Translations under genes and position numbers: made by a program
Notes under the pieces: generated by a model
Told to the model about the DNA's origin: nothing
Database searches by the model: none
The model's input: the letters and a program-made list of their open reading frames with translations, nothing else
Source of the DNA: Bog-756 sp963835465
Lineage (GTDB): Bacteria > Actinomycetota > Acidimicrobiia > Acidimicrobiales > RAAP-2
Assembly (NCBI GenBank): GCA_963835465.1
Contig: CAWIFR010000008.1
Span: forward strand, 186,001 to 250,000
Reading direction: 5' to 3'
DNA length: 64,000 nt
Shown: in pieces, positions 1-7,802 of the stretch
Numbering within the stretch: the stretch's first letter is position 1
How the letters are laid out: each line of letters starts with the position of its first letter

Positions 1-81
1 GGCGTAGGACACAAGGACACAATCAGGAAGCATTGGCTTCAGTCAACTGCCCGACTGAGTCGATCAGTAGAGGCGCGACGA

Positions 82-360
82 CTACGCCTGACCGGCTACT
101 TCGTAAACCTCACTCGAAATCAGCTCAGGACCGGCACCAGGTGGTGGCTTGAGGACATCTTGGGCTGCTGCTGCATTCTCCATTGTGTCGAACACGACCA
201 CGCCCATCCCGTGGCCCTTGCCATCGTGCAACCACGTACCGTCCTTGAACCCAGCCTGGGACTTGGCCAGAGGAATCACTATGTCGTTGAGCATTGCCTG
301 ACCTTCCTCGGGCGACTGTCCCTCGGAAAACCTGACCCGCATCACTACTGCTTGCGCCAT
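82..360 (-). CDS. small alpha/beta-barrel (ABM/Dabb-like) protein
   Basis: A 92-residue protein of unknown role. The pattern of a beta strand (VVMRVRF), a helix with evenly spaced hydrophobics, and a second half ending in GMGVVVFDT followed by another helix resembles the ferredoxin-like dimeric alpha/beta barrel fold of small monooxygenase-like (ABM) or stress-response (Dabb) proteins. No catalytic residue can be named. The start was chosen at the ATG ending at 360, not the ATG 21 bases upstream, because a strong ribosome site GGAGGT lies at 367-372. A -10-like TAGGGT on this strand is at 406-411, and a small hairpin (GCCGC/GCGGC, 382-396) sits in the predicted leader. It lies alone, upstream of a group of small accessory genes. 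Fold assignment is an inference from pattern only. Confidence 0.6.
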   Translation of the reverse strand: MAQAVVMRVRFSEGQSPEEGQAMLNDIVIPLAKSQAGFKDGTWLHDGKGHGMGVVVFDTMENAAAAQDVLKPPPGAGPELISSEVYEVAGQA

Positions 361-719
361 TTCTGAACCTCCGGTTTGCATGCCGCAGCAAGCGGCAGGA
401 ACCCGACCCTACGACCATGAGCACCTTGATGCTCGGGTGGTACTCGGGCGTGCAGATTGTCCAGCCCACAAGCGGGGGTGACCTGTAGTACCTGGGGACC
501 TGCCGCGGGTGAGCCTCGCGCTGACACGCCCGCTCTTCTAGGCAGCTGTGACCGAAATGGCTAGCCTCTGGACTGTCCCCATCACACCTGCCTCCCCTGC
601 CCCTCGAGGTGGGGGTGGTGGGGGCACCCCTTCGCCCCCTGCCCCTCGTCAGGCCAGGAACCCCTGATCTTGCCGCTGACCTGACGACACCTTCCGGTCT
701 ACACCCGATCCGTCAGCCC
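361..719. other. intergenic, no gene seen
   Basis: I see no convincing coding frame here. It carries the leader hairpin and -10-like box of the gene to its left and a G-rich tract at 600-625. Confidence 0.4.
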
Positions 720-890
720 TCAGAACGAGGTCATGGCGTGATGGTGGACTGGCGCTGGTTCGAAGTTCGGCACGCTCGCCCCGCAGGCGGCACAGACATA
801 GGTCAGTTCATCGAGAATCGGGTCGTTCACGACATCGGGATAGGTCCCTGATCCGGGACAAATGGGCGGATCTTGCGGTCTCGTGGCCAT
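720..890 (-). CDS. zinc-ribbon miniprotein, CxGSG family
   Basis: A 56-residue reading frame starting at the ATG ending at 890. It has C11-P-G-S-G, then C33-A-A-C36-G, that is three cysteines spaced C-x21-C-x2-C, and a His-rich tail (HHH near residue 46) that could complete a metal site. A ribosome-site-like GAGGG lies about eight bases before the start and codon use is ordinary. The same cysteine spacing recurs in a small gene at 60808-60963, which strongly supports both being real. Function is unknown; a structural zinc ribbon is an inference from the CxxC spacing. Confidence 0.6.
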   Translation of the reverse strand: MATRPQDPPICPGSGTYPDVVNDPILDELTYVCAACGASVPNFEPAPVHHHAMTSF

Positions 891-1013
891 GGCCTGACCC
901 TCGTTCCTCCGACAACCAAGGTCTACACCCGTTTCGGTGCCACCTGACCCCCACGCCGTCGTTCCGAGGAGCCTGGGTGATCCTGTGCGGAGCCCTGAGC
1001 CTCTGAACGCTGT

Positions 1014-1199
1014 CTAGTTCCGCCCGGTGTCCGTCGCAGGATCCACGACGTGCCACTTCCCCGCGTTGCCCTTGAACCTTCCCCGCCATTGAGGGATGAA
1101 GGGGCAGAGCTGAGCATGCCCCGTTCCATCCTCGGCCCGGATCAGCCGGAAGCACTGCCCTGTGGTCGAGCAGAAGCTCTCGGCGTAGTGGGCGATCAT
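1014..1199 (-). CDS. small accessory protein, paralogue 1
   Basis: A 61-residue protein of unknown function, not recognised as a named family. Its N-terminal half has two cysteines and the motif HYAESFC; the middle has AEDGTGHAQ followed by a C-P pair and WRGRF. It is clearly paralogous to the gene at 1901-2168: both proteins share HYAESFC, TTGQCF, AEDGTGHAQ and the W-R-x-R-F motif, and similarity continues into the promoter. The ATG lies six bases after TACCCT (1206-1211 on this strand), so the transcript is probably leaderless. It is divergent from the secreted DUF4352-like gene. Confidence 0.6.
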   Translation of the reverse strand: MIAHYAESFCSTTGQCFRLIRAEDGTGHAQLCPFIPQWRGRFKGNAGKWHVVDPATDTGRN

Positions 1200-1205
1200 G
1201 GAGCC

Positions 1206-1226
1206 AGGGTAGGACGAGGCAGTGAC
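1206..1226 (-). promoter_or_regulatory. shared accessory promoter, copy 1
   Basis: Read on the minus strand: GTCACT, nine bases, TACCCT, GG, then the ATG six bases after the -10. The same arrangement precedes the genes starting at 2168 and 2992. Nine bases is too short for a normal -35/-10 spacing, so GTCACT may be an activator or repressor half-site. Confidence 0.5.
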
Positions 1227-1341
1227 CGCACCTTATGGGCCGCTGCACCGGCCTCGCTGGACGGCTACTCTGCCATCGCGGCGATCGGGCGAGAGGACCG
1301 TGACACGGCGGTCACGACGGACGACAGTCCAAAAGGCGGCG

Positions 1342-1923
1342 ATGATGCACAAAACGTCCAATGCTGCACGATTGGCTATCGGCACTGCTGCGGTACTTAC
1401 GGGCCTAGTCTTCGCTGCATGGACTCCGGCCTTTGCTGGATCAACCACCACGACTACAAAGCCGCACAAGGCTAAGAAGCACCCCAAGGCTAAGCCCAAG
1501 GCGGCCGCACTCCCGTCGCCTCACATCAACCAAGTGGCCAAGGATGGGGATTTCGCCTTCACCGTTACCAGCGTGCAGTGCGGCCTGACGACTTTGGGAT
1601 CCGCACCCATTTCGACAACTGCTCCGGCTGGTAGCCAATGGTGTCTCGTCAACATGACGGTCAAGAACATCAAGTCCGCTGCACAGTCCTTCAGCGCTAC
1701 CAGCCAGAAGGCAGTTGACGGCAAGGGCAATCAGCTTTCAGCTGACGCCGGTTCACTGATTTACCTTCCGAACGGCGCGTCGTCAGTGTTCGAACAGGTG
1801 AACCCCGGCATTCAGATTCAAGCGACCGTTCCGTTCCAGTTGCCCACCGCTCGCGTGATCAAGAAGTTCATTCTTCACGACTCCGCTTTCAGTGGTGGCG
1901 TTACGGTCTACAACGTCGGCTAG
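1342..1923 (+). CDS. secreted DUF4352-like protein
   Basis: A 193-residue exported protein. The start at 1342 was chosen because it gives a clean signal peptide (basic start, then a hydrophobic stretch ending near WTPAFAG) after a modest AAGGCGG ribosome site; the open frame extends upstream but without signal-like sequence. After the signal comes a low-complexity Thr run and a Lys/Pro/Ala-rich linker (residues about 32-60), then a beta-rich domain of about 125 residues with a pair of cysteines and the pattern WCLVNMTVKNIKS typical of DUF4352 (telokin-like) domains. Such domains occur in secreted proteins of Gram-positive bacteria and have no known catalytic role. Its last 23 bases overlap the oppositely directed gene at 1901-2168. 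Confidence 0.7.
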   Translation: MMHKTSNAARLAIGTAAVLTGLVFAAWTPAFAGSTTTTTKPHKAKKHPKAKPKAAALPSPHINQVAKDGDFAFTVTSVQCGLTTLGSAPISTTAPAGSQWCLVNMTVKNIKSAAQSFSATSQKAVDGKGNQLSADAGSLIYLPNGASSVFEQVNPGIQIQATVPFQLPTARVIKKFILHDSAFSGGVTVYNVG

Positions 1924-2168
1924 ACCTGACGCCGGAGCGCATTCGATCCCACCAGGCGAGTTCCAGCGCTCGCCACGCCGGGTCATCCAGGGTGCCCATC
2001 TCAGGATTCGACCGTCCACCAACTTGCCGGCCCGATCTTTGGAACCGACTTCGCCATTCGGGTAGTTGGGGGCAGTGCTGCGCGTGCCCCGTCCCGTCCT
2101 CGGCTTGGATCAGCCGGGAAGCACTGGCCGGTTGTGAGGCAGAAGCTCTCGGCGTAGTGAGCGAGCAC
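1901..2168 (-). CDS. small accessory protein, paralogue 2 (frameshifted)
   Basis: Second copy of the small protein encoded at 1014-1199. Both proteins contain HYAESFC, TTGQCF, AEDGTGHAQ and WR-x-RF. The frame breaks because one base is extra in the GGG run at 2116-2118 (copy 1 has GG at the equivalent place). Removing it restores the family sequence, continuing to a stop at 1901-1903 and giving about 88 residues, longer at the C terminus than copy 1. The GTG ending at 2168 lies exactly six bases after TACCCT (2175-2180), matching copy 1, so it was preferred over the ATG three bases upstream. The break may be a sequencing error or real decay. Function unknown. Confidence 0.5.
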
Positions 2169-2174
2169 CATGCC

Positions 2175-2195
2175 AGGGTAGGAGAGGGGAGTGAC
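2175..2195 (-). promoter_or_regulatory. shared accessory promoter, copy 2
   Basis: Minus strand GTCACT, nine bases, TACCCT, then the GTG start six bases on. Same layout as at 1206-1226 and 2999-3019. The opposite strand leads into the gene at 2251. Confidence 0.5.
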
Positions 2196-2250
2196 GGCTG
2201 AAAACCGCCTTGCTATCTTCTGCGGAGGGGCCTGAGCGGGAGGTCAGTAA

Positions 2251-2653
2251 GTGGCAGACGCAGAGGCCGAGTTGGCCGAAGGCGAAGAGGTGGAGTTCCC
2301 GGAGCATCGAGTGGTGGTTCAACAAGAGGTCCGACCACACCGCATTCTCCGAGGACCCATTCCTCTCGCCGGCAGGAGCCAGGCGGGCGATCGAAGAGAT
2401 GAAGAACCGCTACGACTGGCTCGAACTCCATGTGCAACAGGTCACCGAGGCAGCTATGGCAGAGGCGGCATTTGAAGCAGCGAGGGATGCGGGCGCTTCG
2501 TCTCCAGTCGTGGATGAGCTGGAGAAGAAGGCCGTCGCAACTAGGGAGGTATACGTGGCGGAGTCAGCGTCACCGGATGCAACCGCAATCGTCCGGGCCT
2601 ACGGGAAGCTCCTTCATGTGGCGGCCTCCCGGCCTCCAGAGGTAAGTCTCTAA
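2251..2653 (+). CDS. hypothetical helical protein (frameshifted)
   Basis: The GTG at 2251 has a strong ribosome site (GGGAGGT, 2238-2244) and a -10-like TATCTT upstream at about 2214. It opens an acidic N terminus (VADAEAELAEGEEVEF). Near 2300 the plausible sequence moves to another frame, which runs SIEWWFNKRSDHTAF and then long amphipathic helices rich in Ala, Glu and Lys to the stop at 2653. Joining the two gives about 133 residues. I do not recognise the family. The downstream part looks like a real protein by composition; the exact break cannot be fixed by eye. It is divergent from paralogue 2 and convergent with the membrane-protein gene that follows. Confidence 0.45.
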
Positions 2654-2659
2654 GTTACC

Positions 2660-2992
2660 TCAGTCCTCTGGAGCCCCGTCGTGCTGCCAGGCGGTGAACG
2701 TGGGGTACCGGTACAGGGCGCTGAACGGGTGGCCGTGGGCGTAATCCGTGGGGCAATCAGACCACTTGCAGATGCGGTAGTCGGCGGGCATCCCAGCGGC
2801 CCGTAGGCCGTTCTCCGTGGCCTTCGCCAGCTCATTCCTCACATAGTCCCTGCGCCCTTTGACCATCTGCCCGAGGAACCACAGACCAATGGAGCCGAAC
2901 ACCCACACCGTGGATCCGGGGTCACCATAGAAGTAGCTCACCACCAGTAGCCCGACGATCCACAGAAGCGTGTGAGCGACGGGATGCTTCAT
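2660..2992 (-). CDS. small membrane protein
   Basis: A 110-residue protein with two adjacent predicted membrane helices in its first half (around LLWIVGLLVVSYFYG and VWVFGSIGLWFLG), then a basic stretch and a soluble C terminus with a C-x4-C pair (KWSDCPTDY region). The open frame continues upstream, but the ATG ending at 2992 lies six bases after TACCGT (2999-3004), the leaderless arrangement shared with two neighbours, so this start was chosen. Family not recognised. The common promoter suggests co-regulation with the duplicated genes at 1014 and 1901. Confidence 0.55.
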   Translation of the reverse strand: MKHPVAHTLLWIVGLLVVSYFYGDPGSTVWVFGSIGLWFLGQMVKGRRDYVRNELAKATENGLRAAGMPADYRICKWSDCPTDYAHGHPFSALYRYPTFTAWQHDGAPED

Positions 2993-2998
2993 GGGGCC

Positions 2999-3019
2999 AC
3001 GGTACGACGGGGGAGTGAC
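2999..3019 (-). promoter_or_regulatory. shared accessory promoter, copy 3
   Basis: Minus strand GTCACT, nine bases, TACCGT, GG, then ATG six bases after the -10. It matches the two copies upstream even though the gene it drives is unrelated to theirs. Confidence 0.5.
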
Positions 3020-3376
3020 AGTGACCGTTCCACCAATGTTCCACCAGAGAATCTGGACCGTCTTGGATTTCGCATAACCAGACGGATTGCAAGGGGAGCC
3101 TGACCTGTACGTGACCTGCACGTTTGGATATCCCGGTACTGAGCAGGAAAGGTGCCGTCGTAGTTCAAGTCCCCCCTCCGACACCAGTGTGACGTCGCAA
3201 GTCATCCTCGGACACGCCGACCTCACAAGCGCCGGTGTCTCGTGCTTGCCCGAGCCAGCACCCTGACCTCCGGGCCGTCCTGTATTCCGTCTGGGATGCC
3301 GGTCCCACCAGGAGAGTCGGTCCCCGGCTGCCGTGTCCGTGCACTACCGTTGCCCGGACCTAGAAGGAGGCGGAAT

Positions 3377-3683
3377 ATGAGCGACCCAGGCAATGCCCCT
3401 AGCCCGGCGGAGGACCGGCCGAGGACCCGGCGGCGCCGCCGGTTCCCCTGACAGCATCTGGCGGCATGAGGGCAGAAGGCCGACCGTCGGCGAGGCCCAC
3501 GAGTACTTCGATGCGCACGTCAACAGCGGGGGAGACCCTGAGCTCATGAAGGAGTGCGAGCAGGTGCTGGATGCAACCGTCTACTCTTCGACTGGCCACA
3601 CCGGAACGAGCCAGATCGCCGCTGCAGGATCGCCGTTCCCGAAACCATCAGAGGACCAGATGGAAGAGAAGGGTTCAGACTGA
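3377..3683 (+). CDS. hypothetical small protein (frameshifted)
   Basis: The ATG at 3377 has an excellent ribosome site (GAAGGAGG, 3363-3370). It opens MSDPGNAPSPAEDRPR and an Arg-rich stretch, which runs into a stop at 3451. Near 3440-3450 the plausible sequence continues in another frame (SIWRHEGRRPTVGEAHEYF, then a soluble acidic segment) to the stop at 3683, giving about 102 residues when joined. The break lies in a GC-rich region of repeated CGG/GCC. Product not recognised. It could also be two overlapping small genes, but the second frame has no ribosome site of its own. Confidence 0.4.
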
Positions 3684-4102
3684 GCTGGTCGTATCCCGCT
3701 CGGAGTACGCAGTACCCATTGCCTACTGGCGCTTACAGCATCCACCACCGTCGCACGGCTTAAGGATCATCGGCTGGAATGGCCCCCCAGGGCGACGGTC
3801 GAGCCAGAACCAGGTCGAATCCTGCACCCGCAGAACCCGAACACCGGCGGTTCTTGATGTACTTCGCCTCCGCTGCCTCCAGAATGAGGACGGGCATCAC
3901 TGCGCGTCCTGCCCGACCTCATCGCTTTCGTCCATCGCCGCGTCGCCACGTCAATCGGCTCGAGCGGTCCGCCACCGGCCTACGAGTGTGATCGCCGCAC
4001 CTTCCATCCCAACGATTCCGGGTCGGGATTCGTTGAACTGTAGCGGCCCACCGCAACCCCACCGCGAGTAGGTTCAGGCCGCCTCGACGCCCCAGTACCG
4101 GC
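3684..4102. other. intergenic, no gene seen
   Basis: No frame here looks like protein. It separates the accessory genes from proS, which ends at 4103 on the other strand. Confidence 0.35.
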
Positions 4103-5566
4103 TCAGTACGACCGGGCCACCACGGCCACCAGCGCCTCGTCATCGAGCTCCTCACCGGGCGCCGAGGCCCCAATCGCCTCGTCTCCGGCCCCCGCCGGTC
4201 GGAGACAGCGCACCGTGACCGATTCGGCGGCCAGCAAGGTCTCCCCCTCCTCGCCCAGACGCTCCCAGGGAATGCGGGCGAATCCGGTCCCGGCCGCTTC
4301 CACCGCTTCGGCCACCGATGCAACCTCGGCCGTTCGCGACCGACGGAACGTCAGCGCTTCTTGCCGTAGCTCGGCCCCAGCCCGGGACAGCAGTGAACCC
4401 ACTTCGGCTGCAGCCGCCTCCAGCGGCACCGTGGCCTTGGAGCGGGTATGCCGGGTGACCACGGTCACCTTCCCTTCGGCCAGGTCACGAGGGCCGATTT
4501 CGACCCGCGCCGGCACCCCTTTCAGCTCCCAGTCGACCGAGCGCCGCCCGAACGAGGTGCTCACCCGGTCGTCCAGCCGGACCCGATGTCCCGCCCCGAT
4601 CAGCGCCCCGACGATCGACTCGGCCGCGGCGCGGGCGGCCGGATCCTCCCGGACCAACAGCACCACCACCTCCACCGGCGCCAAAGCCGGCGGCAGTCGC
4701 AGTCCGGCGTCGTCCCCGTGCGCCATGATCAGCGCCCCGATCAGTCGGGTCGAGACTCCCCAGGAGGTCTGCCAGACATACTCAAGCTCGCCACCGGCCT
4801 CGCTGGCGAATCTGATGTCGAAGGCGCGGGCGAAGTTCTGGCCCAACTCATGACTGGTTCCCATCTGGAGCGCCTTACCGTCGCCCATCATTCCCTCGCA
4901 GGTCCACGTGCGGGTGGCCCCGGCAAAGCGCTCCCGGGCGGTCTTATGCCCGGTGAGAACGGGGATCCCGGCCACCTCGACCATCGTGTCGACATAGACA
5001 TCGGCGAGGATCTGGAGGGCGTACGCCCGGGCATCAGCCTCGGTGGCGTGGGCCGTGTGGCCCTCTTGCCAGAGGAATTCGCTGGTGCGCAGGAAGAGGC
5101 GGGGCCGCAGCTCCCAGCGAACGACGTTGGCCCACTGATTGATCAGCAACGGCAGGTCCCGGTAGCTCTGCACCCACTTGGCGAAAAAGCTGTTGATCAC
5201 GGTCTCACTGGTGGGTCGGACGACCACCGGCTCCTCCAGCTGGTGACCGCCGCCGTGGGTCACCACGGCCAATTCAGGGCTGAAGCCCTCAACGTGTTCG
5301 GCCTCCAGCCGCAGGTAGGACTCGGGAATGAAGAGGGGGAAATAGGCATTTTCCGCGCCGGCGGCCTTGATCCGGGTGTCTAGGGCTGCCTGCAGCCGCT
5401 CCCAGATGGCGTACCCCCAGGGACGGATGACCATGGTGCCTCGGACGGGGCCGTTGTCGGCCAACTCAGCTCGGGCGATGACCTCCTGGTACCAGCGGGG
5501 GAAGTCCTCGTTCCGGGGGGTGAGGGAACCCTTGGCGGGGGGGACGCGTTCGGCGGAGGCGGTCAT
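4103..5566 (-). CDS. proS: prolyl-tRNA synthetase, archaeal/eukaryotic type
   Basis: Charges tRNA-Pro with proline in the cytoplasm. The 487-residue length and lack of the bacterial editing insert between motifs 2 and 3 fit the shorter archaeal/eukaryotic-type ProRS (type 3). Visible landmarks: RGTMVIRPWGYAIWE near the N terminus, VVRPTSETVI (motif 1 region), RWELRPRLFLRTSEFLWQEG (motif 2), the TWTCEGMMGDGKALQMGTSH substrate loop, WGVSTRLIGALIMAHGDD (motif 3), then an anticodon-binding domain (VEVVVLLVREDPAARAAA onward) and a C-terminal domain ending in Tyr. The start was set at MTASAERVPP because the upstream extension is not family-like and a TATCCT -10 box lies eight bases before it. The enzyme type is common in some deep actinobacterial lineages and not evidence of recent transfer. 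Confidence 0.95.
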   Translation of the reverse strand: MTASAERVPPAKGSLTPRNEDFPRWYQEVIARAELADNGPVRGTMVIRPWGYAIWERLQAALDTRIKAAGAENAYFPLFIPESYLRLEAEHVEGFSPELAVVTHGGGHQLEEPVVVRPTSETVINSFFAKWVQSYRDLPLLINQWANVVRWELRPRLFLRTSEFLWQEGHTAHATEADARAYALQILADVYVDTMVEVAGIPVLTGHKTARERFAGATRTWTCEGMMGDGKALQMGTSHELGQNFARAFDIRFASEAGGELEYVWQTSWGVSTRLIGALIMAHGDDAGLRLPPALAPVEVVVLLVREDPAARAAAESIVGALIGAGHRVRLDDRVSTSFGRRSVDWELKGVPARVEIGPRDLAEGKVTVVTRHTRSKATVPLEAAAAEVGSLLSRAGAELRQEALTFRRSRTAEVASVAEAVEAAGTGFARIPWERLGEEGETLLAAESVTVRCLRPAGAGDEAIGASAPGEELDDEALVAVVARSY

Positions 5567-5574
5567 GGGAGCGC

Positions 5575-5580
5575 AGGATA
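5575..5580 (-). promoter_or_regulatory. proS -10 box
   Basis: TATCCT on the minus strand, eight bases before the chosen ATG of proS. There is no ribosome site, so the message is probably leaderless or nearly so. Confidence 0.4.
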
Positions 5581-5790
5581 CTGGGGTCGGGGCGCCACCT
5601 TGACGGTAGACGTCGCCGATGGTGAGTACGAGGCAGCCATCGTTGCCGATGGCCAGGCGCCGAGGATCGGGACTGCGGCGAAAGGGGGCACGGCCATGAC
5701 CCCGGCCCGCGCCAGGAGTGCGCCCACGGGACGCGGCACTCCCATGGACCCGCCCAACGCGATTCGCTTCAGACCCTCCCTGCAGCCCGG

Positions 5791-6021
5791 TCAGGCGATC
5801 GGTGCCTCCCGGCCAACGCTCGCTACCGGGCATTCTGGGGCGCCCCAGGAAGAGGAGAGCGGCCACAGCAGCGACCGCTCACGCTCGCACAGACTCTGGA
5901 AGCGAACCCTATCCAGGCCGGACCAGCCGTAGAGAGATCGAGCGACAACCAAGTCGTCCAGCTTGCGCCGCACCGTCTCGATGTCACCCTCTTCGACCAG
6001 GTCCATGGATCCATTCTTCAC
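5791..6021 (-). CDS. possible small acidic protein
   Basis: A frame of about 76 residues whose first 50 look like real protein: MDLVEEGDIETVRRKLDD, then hydrophobic and charged residues in helical spacing and a cluster of Glu/Arg ending ERERSLLWP. The GTG ending at 6021 or the ATG ending at 6006 could be the start; neither has a clear ribosome site. The last 25 residues (rich in Ser, Pro and Gly) look less convincing, so the true end may be shifted by a frame error. Family not recognised; it may be the remnant of a larger gene. Confidence 0.35.
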   Translation of the reverse strand: MKNGSMDLVEEGDIETVRRKLDDLVVARSLYGWSGLDRVRFQSLCERERSLLWPLSSSWGAPECPVASVGREAPIA

Positions 6022-6534
6022 GAGATCAGTAGTTGCCGACAGGGCCGAAGGTCCCGGCCTGGCGCTCGGCAACCGCCATGACGACGGCCCGTCGGCAGAG
6101 GAACCCGGGCCGCGGAACTCGGTGCGGGGATTGCCGACCATTCGTCCAGTCGCCGGGACAGACAGCGGCTCGTGCGACGATTCACCTCGTCGGGACTCCC
6201 CGCACTCGGGAAGTGTCGCGGGCCCGGACCTACCAGAGCCACGAGCGGACCGGCACGACCGCAAGAGTTCGATGCGCTCAGCACACCGTGTGGTGCTCTC
6301 ACCACGCGGTGCAGGCCTGGTGCTGCGGTCGTCCCCGACGCCGCCTTCTCGTCCCCACCCGCCGATGCACGTGGTCTCATTCAGGAGTAGCTTCGAACCG
6401 ACCGAGCCCTTTCGGGAGCGGGACCGACGGGGGTATGTCGCCCCGCTCCGGGCTCGGCCCCACCTGGCTGCTGGCAACGCCCCGCACAAGCAGTCTGGGG
6501 CCGGACCCGAGCCTTCATCCGGGACAGCCTGGGC
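6022..6534. other. intergenic, no gene seen
   Basis: Several open frames exist in both directions but all have Arg/Pro/Ser-rich composition typical of non-coding high-GC DNA. It ends in the -10 box of the SGNH hydrolase gene. Confidence 0.35.
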
Positions 6535-6540
6535 TACGGT
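6535..6540 (+). promoter_or_regulatory. -10 box of SGNH hydrolase gene
   Basis: TACGGT followed by exactly six bases and the GTG start at 6547, the leaderless arrangement. Confidence 0.5.
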
Positions 6541-6546
6541 TCCAAG

Positions 6547-7320
6547 GTGAGCCGCCGGGCGGGATCGTGGACGTTGGCCCGTGTCGGGGCCTTCGCAGTC
6601 GCGGTGCTCACGTTGCTCACGGGCGGTCCGAGCGTCGAGGCCGCTTCCCTCGGCATCCCGGACCACAGTTCGATGCTCGTCTTGATCGGTGACAGCATCT
6701 CGGCCGGTCTGGCCAAAGCAGTCCGCTCTCCGGGTGGCAGCGGACCGGCTGACACCACCTGGGCGATCAGTTCGCAGCCGGGAGCGGGTTGGGGCGAAGG
6801 GCAAAATGCCCACGGCTATTGGCCATTGGGAATCGTCCAAGGCAACTGGGCCGAAGATGAGGTCAGAGCGGCGGCCCGGCGCCATCCGGCCACCATTGCC
6901 ATAGAGCTGGGCACCAACGACGCCCTCCGAGCGGCGTTCGCCTACGTCACCGACAGCCCCATGGAACTGGCCGCCCGACTGACGGGCACCGATGACAACA
7001 TCAGTACTGTCGTCCATCTGGCCGCTGCACTGGCCAGCTGCGTCGTCCTCGTCACGCCCAGCTACTACCCGCCCTCGACATTCGGCACGGAGGTGCAGTT
7101 CTCATTGCAGGCGCTTCGCACACGCGTCGTGCTCATGGAGCAACAGACGAGGGATCCGCACCGCGCCGTGCTGGTCGCCGACTGGGCGGAACTGTCAGCC
7201 CCACACCACGGCCATGGCCGTTCAACCGACTGGTTCACCAGCGACGGACTCCACCCGAACGCGCAGGGAGAGCAGGCTTTGGCCGCCCTGATCATGCGGA
7301 CCGCGGCCAGCTGCCCCTGA
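6547..7320 (+). CDS. secreted SGNH-family hydrolase
   Basis: An exported esterase/lipase-like protein of 257 residues. A signal peptide covers about residues 1-33 (hydrophobic run ending SVEAAS). The SGNH signature is complete: block I IGDSIS (catalytic Ser near residue 49), block III GTND (oxyanion Asn), and block V DGLHPN with the catalytic Asp and His near residues 236-239. The block II Gly is probably in the SQPGAGW segment. Substrate cannot be told; members deacylate lipids or acetylated polysaccharides outside the cell. The GTG at 6547 follows TACGGT by six bases. It stands alone upstream of another secreted hydrolase, suggesting an extracellular polymer theme. Confidence 0.85.
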   Translation: MSRRAGSWTLARVGAFAVAVLTLLTGGPSVEAASLGIPDHSSMLVLIGDSISAGLAKAVRSPGGSGPADTTWAISSQPGAGWGEGQNAHGYWPLGIVQGNWAEDEVRAAARRHPATIAIELGTNDALRAAFAYVTDSPMELAARLTGTDDNISTVVHLAAALASCVVLVTPSYYPPSTFGTEVQFSLQALRTRVVLMEQQTRDPHRAVLVADWAELSAPHHGHGRSTDWFTSDGLHPNAQGEQALAALIMRTAASCP

Positions 7321-7802
7321 TCTCGACCTGGAATCTGGGCACTCCGGACCGGGCCAGACGCCGTCGCCGTCACCTCCGACCCCCAGCCACTCCCGTCGGA
7401 AGGAGCATCTCGTCAGGGACGTCATGGCGTGGCGCCCTTGCCTCCATGGAGCCCGTCTCCGGTCCAACCCGTACAAGGTAAGCCGACGGTGTCGTTGACC
7501 AGGCGTGCCGATGGGCTTCCTCCTGCCGGCTGACCTCGGCACGGCCTGATTCCACAGAGAGCTCCGCGAAAGTGACGGACCCGGGAGGAGCGGACCGACA
7601 TCGAATGCTGGTCGGGTCCTGGCCAACTCCTGGCGAGTGCCCGCCCCCGATCGCCCACGAGCGCCACCCATCCGGCTTCAGGGCCACTCGCGCCGCCCCC
7701 CGTCGGGGCGAGTGCGGGGTCAATCACTTCAGGCCAGGGCGAAATCGGCCGACCTGTAGAGAGAAGCATTCGTCGCGTCCCCGGAGGGTGGAAGGAACCT
7801 GC
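7321..7802. other. intergenic, no gene seen
   Basis: About 480 bases without a convincing frame, forming the upstream region of the GH99-like gene. A ribosome site GGAAGGAA (7792-7799) belongs to that gene. Confidence 0.4.

Noticed and set aside
5791..7017. 408-codon minus-strand frame through the SGNH gene
   Set aside because: Only its last part (5791-6021) looks like protein; the remainder is antisense to the SGNH hydrolase.
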